From assembly GCA_947490035.1 (NCBI GenBank), contig CANLGS010000160.1, positions 1 to 7,769 of the forward strand: DNA of 7,769 nucleotides, written 5' to 3'. Under the pieces are notes generated by a model. The model searched no databases. It was not told the origin of the DNA and saw only the letters and a program-made list of their open reading frames with translations. Shown one piece after another: positions 1 through 7,338 of this stretch. This DNA is from Gemmataceae bacterium (GTDB lineage: Bacteria; Planctomycetota; Planctomycetia; Gemmatales; Gemmataceae). The translations under genes were made by a program, and so were the position numbers. Each line of letters starts with the position of its first letter. Within the stretch, counting starts at the first letter, position 1.

Positions 1-2
1 CG

Positions 3-209
3 TGCGCGTGTGACCAGCTCGGGCTGCCCACCAGACTGTACCTCGACCTCTACAACGCTTCGGGCGCGTCCGTGGAATGGGAGGAAGTGAACGAGTTCTG
101 GGATTCGGTTCTGTGGGGCGACGGTGAGGACATCCGCGACCGGGACGTGGCCGCGGCGTTCATCCTGGCCGCGTTGAGCGTGTGGGACGAAGTGAAGCCG
201 GGGCGCTGA
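3..209 (+). CDS. C-terminal end of an unrecognised acidic protein (partial)
   Basis: An open frame enters from the left edge and gives 68 codons before TGA at 207-209. The start lies outside the window. The visible residues are acidic and rich in Trp and aromatic residues (for example EWEEVNEFWDSVLWGDGED), followed by a helical-looking stretch AAAFILAALSVWDEV and the C-terminus KPGR. I see no signal peptide, membrane segment or motif that names a family. I prefer this frame to the overlapping antisense frames because its amino acid composition is balanced, whereas the others are the Arg/Ser/Pro-rich type seen in shadow frames of GC-rich DNA. The function is unknown. Confidence 0.55.
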   Translation, partial: CACDQLGLPTRLYLDLYNASGASVEWEEVNEFWDSVLWGDGEDIRDRDVAAAFILAALSVWDEVKPGR

Positions 210-343
210 CCAGCTCGGAATCGCCCGCGGTCGTACAACGCGGTGAAGGCCGCGTTGGCGCGTCTCCGGTGAGAACCTTCGGCGCCGGCCGCGACGCCCG
301 TGTTCGCGTCGTTCGTTGGCAACTTCCGAACCGGAAAACGGCG

Positions 344-532
344 TCACGGCCGCCACACGTCCTCGTCCGCGAGTTGCTGGGCGTGAATCCGCGCGAGCAT
401 CCCGTCCGCCAGCGCCATCGCCTGTTCGAACTGGACCCGGCGCTCGGCTTTCTGCTGCTCGAGTGGGTCGGTCTCAATCGGTTCCGGCCACTCATCGGCT
501 GCCACGGGTTCGTCGTCGGGCGGCGGTGTCAT
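344..532 (-). CDS. Small acidic hypothetical protein, 62 aa
   Basis: The frame runs from ATG at 532 to TGA at 344-346. The protein starts with a Pro/Asp/Glu-rich segment (MTPPPDDEPVAADEWPEP) and continues with a charged, probably helical region, roughly residues 24-58, containing QQKAERRVQFEQAMALADG. There is no signal peptide or membrane segment, so it is probably cytoplasmic. The start is supported by GGAGAGG seven bases upstream, the best Shine-Dalgarno site of any complete gene here, and third codon positions are GC-rich as expected for a real gene. The + strand frame covering the same DNA (182-589) looks like a shadow. I recognise no family. It may belong to the many short lineage-specific proteins of planctomycetes. 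Confidence 0.6.
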   Translation of the reverse strand: MTPPPDDEPVAADEWPEPIETDPLEQQKAERRVQFEQAMALADGMLARIHAQQLADEDVWRP

Positions 533-539
533 CGTCAGC

Positions 540-546
540 CCTCTCC
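540..546 (-). promoter_or_regulatory. Shine-Dalgarno site of the 62-aa gene
   Basis: On the - strand the sequence reads GGAGAGG, ending seven bases before ATG at 532. It matches the anti-Shine-Dalgarno consensus well and fixes the start of the small acidic protein. The larger complete genes in this window have no comparable site. Confidence 0.55.
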
Positions 547-685
547 GGAGTTCGAGTCCGCTCCATTTGAGCGCGGCCGCGGTTTGTAGGTCAAGATGTC
601 GTTCAACGTTCTCCGCTCGCGGAGTCTTCGCCTGCCCCTGTAACAGCCGCCCGGAGCGCCGCTCCCGTGCGTGCTCGTTCGCGGG

Positions 686-691
686 TATGAT
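686..691 (+). promoter_or_regulatory. Possible -10 box (TATGAT)
   Basis: TATGAT matches five of six positions of the bacterial -10 consensus and lies 73 bases upstream of the small ORF at 765. No convincing -35 hexamer is found 16-18 bases further upstream. The assignment rests on the single hexamer in an otherwise GC-rich gap and is weak. Confidence 0.2.
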
Positions 692-764
692 CGGCGCGAG
701 TCACGGGCACACGGCCCGACCCTTCCGGCCCCGGTTCGGGGCATTTCTCCTTCGAGGACGAATC

Positions 765-872
765 ATGGCAAGCAAGTGGCTGCTGGTGGCGCCGGTGGCG
801 GGCGCGCTGGGTATCGCGGCGGGCGTGACACCCAATCAAACGGACGTAAATCGTCAGCATTTCAGCGATTAG
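765..872 (+). CDS. Possible 35-aa hydrophobic peptide or remnant of a secreted protein
   Basis: ATG at 765 is preceded by GAGGA with a six-base spacer, a plausible ribosome-binding site. The product begins MASKWLLVAPVAGALGIAAG, a positive residue followed by a hydrophobic stretch of about 16 residues, as in a signal peptide or single membrane helix. It then ends after a short polar tail (NQTDVNRQHFSD) at TAG 870-872. The tail lies in DNA with visibly lower GC than its surroundings, which suggests that coding character is lost near 830. It is either a true small membrane peptide or the N-terminal stump of a gene truncated by deletion. No family is recognised. Confidence 0.35.
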   Translation: MASKWLLVAPVAGALGIAAGVTPNQTDVNRQHFSD

Positions 873-940
873 TGTGGTCAAACGGCCGACGCTCGTGGTA
901 GTCTCTTACAAATTGCCCGCCTTCCGTCTCAAGCTGCGTT

Positions 941-3900
941 ATGGCGAAGTCACACTTCGTTGCCTTCATTCTGTTGGCACTCCTTATCCTCGGTCAGATC
1001 CAGGCCGCGGGCACGCAACAGCAAGCGGATGGGCAGGATCCGAAGGAACGCACCGACCCGACCGCGAAGAAAGACGGAAGCAAGACCCCGCCACGCGGTG
1101 CCACCGCCCGCCCCAACCCGCTACCGAAATGGATTCGGGAGTTGGACCTCGACAACGACGGGCAAGTCAGCCTCGACGAGTGGCGAGCGGCCAAGCGCTC
1201 CATCGCCGAGTTCAACGAGTATGACCTCAACAACGACGGCTTCATCACACCACAAGAACTCCTCCGACACTCGAACGCGCGCCCGGACCTGATCCTCGAC
1301 AAGGATCGATTAGCCCACACCGGTGCAATTGAGGGGACCGGCGAGACGTACCGGAACAAGACAGCCTTCAAAGTGTTGCGGGTGCGCCTGGAAGCGGGCA
1401 AGACGTACCAATTCGACCTGATCAGCCCCGTGTTCCAGGCACTCATCTTTCTCGAAGACGCAGACGGCAACCCACTCGCTGAGAGCGGCGCCGCCAATGT
1501 CGGGGACAACTGCCGGCTCACCTACCGCGCCACCTTCAGCGGCACCCACCGCGTCGTGGTCACCAGCGTCGGCGGGTTCCGCGTCGGCGCCTTCAACCTC
1601 GCGGTGCGCGCCCAAGACCGCCCAAGTCCGCTGCCGCAATGGTTCCGAGACCTGGACGAGGACGGCGACGGGCAAGTCAGCTTGAACGAGTGGCGAATGG
1701 CCAAGCGACCCATTGCCGAGTTCAACGAGTACGACCTCAACGGCGACGGGTTCATCACACCACAAGAACTCGCACGCCGCGCGACCGAGAAGACGGAGTT
1801 GGTGTTCGACAAGGGCAAGGCGACCCACGTCGGCGTGTTGGCGGAGCGCCCCGAACCGCATCGCGGGAAGACCGCGTTTACGGTGGTGACGGCGCGGCTG
1901 GAAGCCGGGAAGACTTACCGATTCGACCTTGCCTGCCCAACGACCCGGCCGTTCTTCTTCCTCGAAGACGCAAGTGGCACCCCGCTCGCCGAACACGGCA
2001 GTCAAAATCCGGGCGATAGTTGTCGCATCAGATACCGTTCAGCCCACACCGGCACCTATCGGGTCGTGGTCACCAGCACGAACGGGGGTCGCATCGGACC
2101 GTTCACTCTTTCGGCTCGCATCGAGGACCGCCCGAGTTCGTTGCCGCAGTGGTTCAGAGATTTGGACGAGGACGGTGACGGGCAGGTCAGTCTGGGTGAA
2201 TGGCGAATGGCGAAACGCCCCATCACCGAGTTCAACGAGTATGACCTTAACGGCGACGGCTTCATCACATCACAAGAGTTCCTCCGCGTCTGGAAGCAAA
2301 CCCCGGACTTGGTCCTCGTCGAGAGGCGGCTCACGCACGCCGGTGTGGTCGCGGAAGCTGACGAAATGTATCGCGGCAAGACCGCGTTCAAGGTTCTCAC
2401 GGTGAGGCTCGAAGCCGGGAAGACGTACCAGTTCGACCTGTCGAGCGTGGCCTTCCAGTCGCTCCTCTTCCTCGAAGACGCCGACGGCGAACCGCTCGAC
2501 GAGAGCGGCGGTCGCGGTGTCGGGGACAACTGCCGGCTCGTCCACCGCGCCGTCCACGCGGGCATCTACCGCGTCATCGCCACCAGCGTCGGTGGGGTTC
2601 GCGTCGGGCCGTTCAAACTCGCCGTGCGCGACGGAAAGCCATCGACGCTTCCGCCGTGGTTCGACACACTCGACACGGACGGGGACGGGCAGGTTAGCTT
2701 GGACGAGTGGCGTGCCGCCGGGCGAGTGATTGCCGGATTCAGGGAGTATGACCTCAACGACGATGGACTCATCACCCCGCGGGAACTGACGCGTCGCCCC
2801 GTGGTGCGGGCGGAGTTGGTGCTGGACAAGGGCAAGGCAACCCACGCCGGCGCCATCGACGAGAGCATCGAATCGTACCGGGGCAAGACGGCTTTCAATG
2901 TCGTGACGGTCCGCTTGGAAGCGGGCAAGACGTACCAGTTCGACCTGATCAGCCCCGCGTTCCAGGCGTTCACCTTTCTCGAAGATGCCAGCGGCAACCC
3001 GCTCGCCGAAAACAGCAGCCCGTTCATCGGCGGCAATTCGCGCATCGTGTACCGAGCAACTCGAACGGGCACTTATCGGATCATCGTCACCAGTTTGGGA
3101 GGGTTCCGGATTGGTGCGTTTACGCTCACCACCCGCGACATACCGCCGCCCGGCATGCCGCTCTGGTTTGTGGAGTTTGACCGAGATGGGGATGGGCAAA
3201 TAAGCCTCGACGAGTGGCGAGCAGGCGGGCGCGCAATCGCCGAGTTCAACGAGTACGACCTCAACGGCGACGGCCTCATGACTCTGCGGGAAGTGACGCA
3301 GCGAGCCGCGGCCCGCCCCGACCTGAAGTTCGAGAAGGGCCGACTGACGCACGCCGCGACGATCGCGGCGGCGGGCGAGACGTATCGCGGAAAGACTGCG
3401 TTCAAGGTACTGACGGTGCGATTGGAAGCCGGAACGAAGTACCACTTCGGCCTGAAGAGCCCCGCGTTCCAGTCGTTCCTCTTTCTCGAAGACGCCAACG
3501 GCAAGCCGCTCGCCGAAAGCAGCAGCAGCGGTATCGGGGCCGATTGCAAACTTGCCTACCGACCTGCCCAGACTGGCATTTACCGGGTCGTCGTCACCAG
3601 TTTGGTTGGGTTCCGGGTCGGCCCGTTCACTCTCACCGCTCGCGACGGCGCCGTCCCTCCAAGCCCACTGCCGGCGTGGTTCCAGGAGTTGGACACGGAC
3701 GGGAACGGTCAGGTGGGACTCGACGAGTGGCGTGCCGCTGGGCGCACCCTCGACGGGTTCCGCGCCTTCGACCTGAATGACGATGGGTTCATCACGCCAC
3801 AAGAACTGCTCAGAAGCCTGAGCAAGTCAGCACCCCGCCTCGGTGCGCCCTTTCGGGCCACAGCACGGGGGGGCGACCCGCCGGGGCTGTCAGTCGTCCA

Positions 3901-3997
3901 CTGGGGATCGTTGTGTGCGGTTCGCCGACAGGGAACCCTCGTGGTCGTCGCCTCCCACGAGGGTTCCCGTTGGACGAGCGTACCGCTCTGTTCGTGA
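941..3997 (+). CDS. Secreted EF-hand / PPC-like tandem-repeat protein, 1018 aa
   Basis: The protein starts with a signal peptide (residues 1 to ~23, hydrophobic core VAFILLALLILG), then a Lys/Pro/Thr-rich linker to residue 59. From residue 61 it consists of units starting at about 61, 231, 401, 570, 739 and 910. Each unit opens with two EF-hands, a DxDxDGQVSLDE loop then a DLNxDGFITPQE loop (for example D69-E80 and D95-E106). In the first five units this is followed by a beta-rich module containing TAFKVLTVRLEAGKTYQFDL, FLEDADGNPLAES and TGTYRVVVTS, which resembles the PPC (bacterial pre-peptidase C-terminal) domains common in Gemmata. The twelve loops keep their Ca-binding positions, apart from Asn at loop position 5 and Gly at position 9 in the sixth unit's first loop. 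I infer an exported, calcium-binding, structural or adhesive role; no catalytic domain is visible. ATG 941 is chosen because the signal peptide begins there, although no Shine-Dalgarno site is seen. The last ~60 residues (after 958) match no repeat and run through a hairpin, so the natural end may differ. Confidence 0.85.
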   Translation: MAKSHFVAFILLALLILGQIQAAGTQQQADGQDPKERTDPTAKKDGSKTPPRGATARPNPLPKWIRELDLDNDGQVSLDEWRAAKRSIAEFNEYDLNNDGFITPQELLRHSNARPDLILDKDRLAHTGAIEGTGETYRNKTAFKVLRVRLEAGKTYQFDLISPVFQALIFLEDADGNPLAESGAANVGDNCRLTYRATFSGTHRVVVTSVGGFRVGAFNLAVRAQDRPSPLPQWFRDLDEDGDGQVSLNEWRMAKRPIAEFNEYDLNGDGFITPQELARRATEKTELVFDKGKATHVGVLAERPEPHRGKTAFTVVTARLEAGKTYRFDLACPTTRPFFFLEDASGTPLAEHGSQNPGDSCRIRYRSAHTGTYRVVVTSTNGGRIGPFTLSARIEDRPSSLPQWFRDLDEDGDGQVSLGEWRMAKRPITEFNEYDLNGDGFITSQEFLRVWKQTPDLVLVERRLTHAGVVAEADEMYRGKTAFKVLTVRLEAGKTYQFDLSSVAFQSLLFLEDADGEPLDESGGRGVGDNCRLVHRAVHAGIYRVIATSVGGVRVGPFKLAVRDGKPSTLPPWFDTLDTDGDGQVSLDEWRAAGRVIAGFREYDLNDDGLITPRELTRRPVVRAELVLDKGKATHAGAIDESIESYRGKTAFNVVTVRLEAGKTYQFDLISPAFQAFTFLEDASGNPLAENSSPFIGGNSRIVYRATRTGTYRIIVTSLGGFRIGAFTLTTRDIPPPGMPLWFVEFDRDGDGQISLDEWRAGGRAIAEFNEYDLNGDGLMTLREVTQRAAARPDLKFEKGRLTHAATIAAAGETYRGKTAFKVLTVRLEAGTKYHFGLKSPAFQSFLFLEDANGKPLAESSSSGIGADCKLAYRPAQTGIYRVVVTSLVGFRVGPFTLTARDGAVPPSPLPAWFQELDTDGNGQVGLDEWRAAGRTLDGFRAFDLNDDGFITPQELLRSLSKSAPRLGAPFRATARGGDPPGLSVVHWGSLCAVRRQGTLVVVASHEGSRWTSVPLCS
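1121..3814 (+). repeat. Intragenic tandem repeat, ~510-bp unit, 5 full copies plus a partial sixth
   Basis: Units begin at 1121, 1631, 2141, 2648, 3155 and 3668, so the period is 507-513 bases (169-171 codons). Five units contain the EF-hand pair and the PPC-like module. The sixth has only the EF-hand pair. The EF-hand blocks of units 2 and 3 are nearly identical in protein (residues 232-276 and 402-446 differ at three positions) but differ at many third codon positions. The copies are therefore not recent duplications at the DNA level. Confidence 0.85.
3925..3973. terminator. Strong hairpin between convergent genes, possible bidirectional terminator
   Basis: GGGAACCCTCGTGG (3931-3944) pairs perfectly with its reverse complement at 3955-3968 around a ten-base loop. 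Allowing one bulged A at 3930, five more pairs (CCGAC with GTTGG, one of them G-U) extend the stem to 19 bp. It lies between the ends of two genes that face each other, as expected for a shared terminator. No U-run follows on either strand, so it is not a textbook intrinsic terminator and could instead be a dispersed palindromic repeat. It overlaps the last ~25 codons of the repeat-protein frame. Confidence 0.5.
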
Positions 3998-4075
3998 ACG
4001 TGCTCTCCGATGGCATGCTCGGCACTGGGCAAGGGATGCCCGCTCGGACGCGGCCCTCACAAGCTCCCGCGTCTA

Positions 4076-6175
4076 TCACTTCTCCATCGCTTTCACACGG
4101 GCCGCCACTTCTTTCGCGGTCAGCGCGCGGTCGTACACCGCGACCTCCGCGACACGCCCCTCGAACCCAAACGCCTTGTCCGGTCGGCCGCCAACGACGA
4201 ACCGGTTCGGCTTCACCGCGCGCACCATCTGCGCGACGAGTTCTTCCTTGCCGTCGAGGTACACGCGAACCGCCTCGCCGTCGCGCACCAAACAGACGTG
4301 GACCCACACGCGGAACCGCACCGGCGTTTTACCCGACTGCGGCTCCGCATCCTTTCCCGACGCGAACGCCGGCACGTTCGGCTTCCCCTTCTTGCCGCCG
4401 AGCAGGAAGTGATCGCCGACTGTGTCGCCGGTGGCCAGCGCGAACGGTGTGCCGATCCAGTCGCGGGTGTCAGCCGGGAAGCCGTTCCACAGCCACAGTT
4501 CGACGGTGTACGCGTCGCCTAATTCCGGGAGTTTGGCCGTCATGCGCCCGCCAGCGAAGTGCGCCGCGCGGTTCACCGCGTCCTGTGCGACGAACGGCAT
4601 CGACCGCGGGCCGGGTAGGCCGAACACCACGCCCGGCTCGAACGCGCCGGGGTTCTTCCCCGCGAGGTCCGCAGCCGACTCGCCGAGGTCGCCCAACCGC
4701 CAATACCCGACCGGCTTGCCGGCGAGGACGAGCTTCGCGTACTCGTCCGCGGTCGGGTCGGGTAACGACCGTCGCTTCTTGCCCGCCACCTTCTCCAAGA
4801 GTTCCAGAACCGCTTCGGTGATCTTCGCTTCGGCTCCTGTTTCGAGCGCCGCGGATCGCGCCGGCCAAGTGGTGTAGCCGCCGAGGACGTGCTGCTCCGC
4901 GGGTGGGATGTAACCCTCTGCGCCGTTTGCGAGTTCGACGTTGAAGGTCGTACCGAACGGACTTTGGGCTTTGATCTTCAACCCGGTGATGGCGAAGACC
5001 TCGTTGGGGATCGCCGCGATGCCCAGTTCCCCGATGCGGACCGCCTGGAGTTTGAGTTCGCGCCGCGGTTCGTCGTGCAGCATGATCGCTTCGCGGGCGT
5101 AGATCTCCGGCTGCGTCTTCGGCTTCGGCTCTTTCATGTCCGCGATCAGCTTCCGCGCCCACTCCAGCCGCGCCTTGTCCGGCACGCGGCGGTCGAGCAC
5201 CAGTCTCGTCTCGGCCATCGCGAGAGTGACGTCGGTACGGTACTTCACGGTCTTCAGGGCGTCCTCGGCTTTGTCGGTGACCGCGGACGCGTAGTCGTCG
5301 ATTGTCTGTTTCACCTGCGCCTTGCTGTAGTCCATCCAGTGCAGGTCGCCCGCGGTGCCCTGCGAGTGCAGCGCGACAAACTTCGGGTTCTTCTCACCGC
5401 CGAGACGCTTCTCGAGGTTCGCGCAGACGCGGCCGAAGTAGTCGGCGGACACCGGTGCCGAGCCGAAGTAGTGCATCGAGAAGTTCGCCAGCACCGCGAG
5501 CGGCTTGTCGTCCGCAGTGCGAACCGAGAGCACCGTGAGCCACGGGTCAACCGGCCCGGACGGCCCGACGAAGTCCGGGTGCAGGTAGCCCGGGTGCATG
5601 TTCGAGCGCACCGTCGGGTTGCCGAACGGGTCGTTCCGCACCTTGTCGGAGCGCAGCACCCACTGACGGTTGTGGGTCAGTCCTTCAGCCGACACGACCG
5701 CCCACCCGGCTTTCGCGGGCGTGAGGTTCGTGTTCGCCTGCCGCACCGCCGCGACGATCTGCCGTTCGAGAAACGGCGGGTAGTTCTTGTCGGGGTCGGA
5801 GCCGAGGCAGCCCATGACGGCCGGCGCGGTGTGCGTGTGCGTTGCTGCGATCAACTGCCGGTCGGCCGGAATCTTCAACTCCTCCGCGACCAGCGCCTTC
5901 ACGCGGTCGAGGAACTCGCGTGGCAACATGCAACTATCGACGATGACGATGGCAAGTTTGGTGGTACCGTCGTCGAGGACCAGCGCGCGGGCGTGAAGTT
6001 TGTCGCGTGCGCTCGCCCCGGTGGCTTCGAGGAACCCGCAGTTGATGACGACGGGGAACTTCTCCGGGGTAACGTCCACTGCCGCGGCACCGGCGCGGAA
6101 CGTCGGCTCAGCGCCGAGCAGGGAGGGGCACGCGACCGCGACTGCGAGCGCGGCGAAGAGAACGCGGCGTGTCAT
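4076..6175 (-). CDS. Neutral/alkaline ceramidase-like protein with C-terminal LamG domain, 699 aa
   Basis: A signal peptide (residues 1 to ~22, ending SLLGA) indicates export. Residues ~25-465 resemble the N-terminal catalytic domain of neutral/alkaline non-lysosomal ceramidases. They include ATHTHTAP (His113, His115), NFSMHYFG (His235), IPNEVF (Glu392) and GYIPPAEQH...GGY (Tyr422, Tyr434), which correspond to the His/His/Glu/Tyr zinc site of that family. Residues ~485-699 form a LamG/concanavalin-like jelly roll (GYWRLGD, AAHFAGG, YTVELWLWN, VRVYLDGK, FEGRVAEVAVYDRALTAKEV), a carbohydrate- or surface-binding type of module. The family cleaves the amide bond of ceramides. Here the usual GDVSPN nucleophile segment reads GDLHWMD, so the substrate is uncertain and the protein may be a divergent amide hydrolase or inactive. 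It lies 51 bases downstream of the lipoprotein gene in the same direction, probably in one operon. ATG 6175 is set by the signal peptide, and no clear Shine-Dalgarno site is present. Confidence 0.88.
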   Translation of the reverse strand: MTRRVLFAALAVAVACPSLLGAEPTFRAGAAAVDVTPEKFPVVINCGFLEATGASARDKLHARALVLDDGTTKLAIVIVDSCMLPREFLDRVKALVAEELKIPADRQLIAATHTHTAPAVMGCLGSDPDKNYPPFLERQIVAAVRQANTNLTPAKAGWAVVSAEGLTHNRQWVLRSDKVRNDPFGNPTVRSNMHPGYLHPDFVGPSGPVDPWLTVLSVRTADDKPLAVLANFSMHYFGSAPVSADYFGRVCANLEKRLGGEKNPKFVALHSQGTAGDLHWMDYSKAQVKQTIDDYASAVTDKAEDALKTVKYRTDVTLAMAETRLVLDRRVPDKARLEWARKLIADMKEPKPKTQPEIYAREAIMLHDEPRRELKLQAVRIGELGIAAIPNEVFAITGLKIKAQSPFGTTFNVELANGAEGYIPPAEQHVLGGYTTWPARSAALETGAEAKITEAVLELLEKVAGKKRRSLPDPTADEYAKLVLAGKPVGYWRLGDLGESAADLAGKNPGAFEPGVVFGLPGPRSMPFVAQDAVNRAAHFAGGRMTAKLPELGDAYTVELWLWNGFPADTRDWIGTPFALATGDTVGDHFLLGGKKGKPNVPAFASGKDAEPQSGKTPVRFRVWVHVCLVRDGEAVRVYLDGKEELVAQMVRAVKPNRFVVGGRPDKAFGFEGRVAEVAVYDRALTAKEVAARVKAMEK

Positions 6176-6226
6176 GGCGGCGCTTCGCGGGTAACGGTTT
6201 GAAGTGGGTGAGCGTTCATTTCCGGA

Positions 6227-6667
6227 TCACTTCGCGCCCTTATCCTTCTCAAGCTGGTAGTCTTGTTGCAACTCCCGTGCGTTGGTCGGCACCTCCACGA
6301 CCAGCGTACTCTGCATGCCGTACTTGGCCGGGATGTAGTTTTCTTTGTAGGGCAGTTGCGGGCCGGTCGGGTTGAACGGGTCGGGGACCATCTTCCCGAG
6401 CTTCGCGTAACCGCTGATCTCGACCCGGTATTTCCCCCCGGTTGTTGGCCCCACGTTTCCCGGGATCTCGTACCGGCCGTTGGTGATCGTCCCGCCCGTT
6501 CCAGGTCCGGTGTGGCCGTCCGTCGGAGTCAGGGTAATCGTCCCCTCCTCCACGGGCCGACCGTCGAAGGTCACTTCCCCGCGCATCGGGATCGGGCGCG
6601 ACCCCGACCCGCAGCCGATGAGTGACCACATTGCCAGACCGACGAACAAGAACGCAACGGCGCGCAT
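6227..6667 (-). CDS. Small lipoprotein with transthyretin-like beta domain, 146 aa
   Basis: The N-terminus MRAVAFLFVGLAMWSLIGC is a lipoprotein signal with lipobox LIGC, so Cys19 would be lipidated and the protein membrane-anchored. Residues ~28-110 show the pattern typical of planctomycete carboxypeptidase-regulatory or transthyretin-like domains: GEVTFDGRPVEEGTITLTP, then GGTITNGRYEIPG and GGKYRVEISGY. The tail is polar and charged (ELQQDYQLEKDKGAK). Proteins of this type commonly follow DUF1559 genes in Gemmata and its relatives, as here with a 62-base gap. The biochemical role of the family is unknown; a surface partner of the DUF1559 protein is an inference from gene order. ATG 6667 is fixed by the signal peptide. 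No Shine-Dalgarno site is evident. Confidence 0.85.
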   Translation of the reverse strand: MRAVAFLFVGLAMWSLIGCGSGSRPIPMRGEVTFDGRPVEEGTITLTPTDGHTGPGTGGTITNGRYEIPGNVGPTTGGKYRVEISGYAKLGKMVPDPFNPTGPQLPYKENYIPAKYGMQSTLVVEVPTNARELQQDYQLEKDKGAK

Positions 6668-7327
6668 GGGTGACGACCAGCGTGAGTGGGGTGAGACAGA
6701 ATCGCGCCCGCGATCCGGTGTGTCGCGGGCTACGGAAGTTGGCTCGTTTCCCCGCCGTTGATGCTGTGGATGTCCTGCCAGACCTGGCGGTCGACGCTGT
6801 TGGAGAAGAACCGCACGCTCCCGTCCGTCACCAGCCCGTTGACCCCACCGGTGTGCTTACTGCGGGCGAAGATCATGCTCGTCCCGAAGCTCGGGGCGGT
6901 CGCCGCGCACGGGGTGGATGTGGAGTCGAGGCAATACTGCGGGATAGCGTTGTAGATCGAGTCCTTGTTGGGAGAGTTCGGCCCCCAGAAGGCGGAGTAG
7001 AAGGTACACAACTCGCTCGACCACGGCCCGCGGAGGTCCAGGCTCCCGTCCTTCCCGGCGACGATCTCCGAGAAGCACACCGTGTTCGATAGTCCGTCCG
7101 TTACGTGCTCCATTCCCCGCTTCACGTTGACGTTGAACAGCGCCTTCTTCTTCGACGGGTTCTTGGTCGGGTCGTTGAACACCCCGGCGGGGCTGTCGTT
7201 GTAGTTGGCTCCGGGTTCGACCTGGGTTCCGTCCGGGCTCCAGCACGCGACCACGTTGATCCGCGCCCAGCCGGCGATTCCCGCCTCTCCGGAGAACACG
7301 CCGGGCATGTCGGACGGGCACCGGTAG

Positions 7328-7338
7328 ACCTTGACGGC
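7328..7338 (+). repeat. Target site duplication, left copy
   Basis: ACCTTGACGGC is identical to 7527-7537. It is DUF1559 coding sequence (AVKV codons on the - strand) duplicated by insertion of the 188-bp element. Confidence 0.9.

Noticed and set aside
182..589. 135-codon + frame over the small acidic gene
   Set aside because: Composition is that of a shadow frame. The - strand frame has a better ribosome-binding site and a more natural protein.
875..912. TGGTCA and TACAAA as a promoter for the repeat-protein gene
   Set aside because: The spacer is 26 bases, far from the usual 16-18, and neither hexamer is a strong match.
2270..3802. 510-codon open frame on - antisense to the EF-hand repeat gene
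   Set aside because: Its apparent repetitiveness mirrors the repeats on the + strand, it lacks a family signature, and the + frame has a signal peptide and clear domains.
4027..4041. GGGCA/TGCCC 5-bp hairpin
   Set aside because: Too short to be significant in GC-rich DNA. The 3925-3973 hairpin is a far better candidate for the shared terminator.
3913..4821. 302-codon + frame across the convergent-gene junction
   Set aside because: Extremely Arg/Pro/Ser-rich, overlaps both real genes, and has no recognisable domain.
4889..6202. 437-codon open frame on + antisense to the ceramidase-like gene
   Set aside because: Arg/Val/Asp-rich composition typical of the shadow of a GC-rich gene. The - frame contains recognisable catalytic-domain and LamG motifs.
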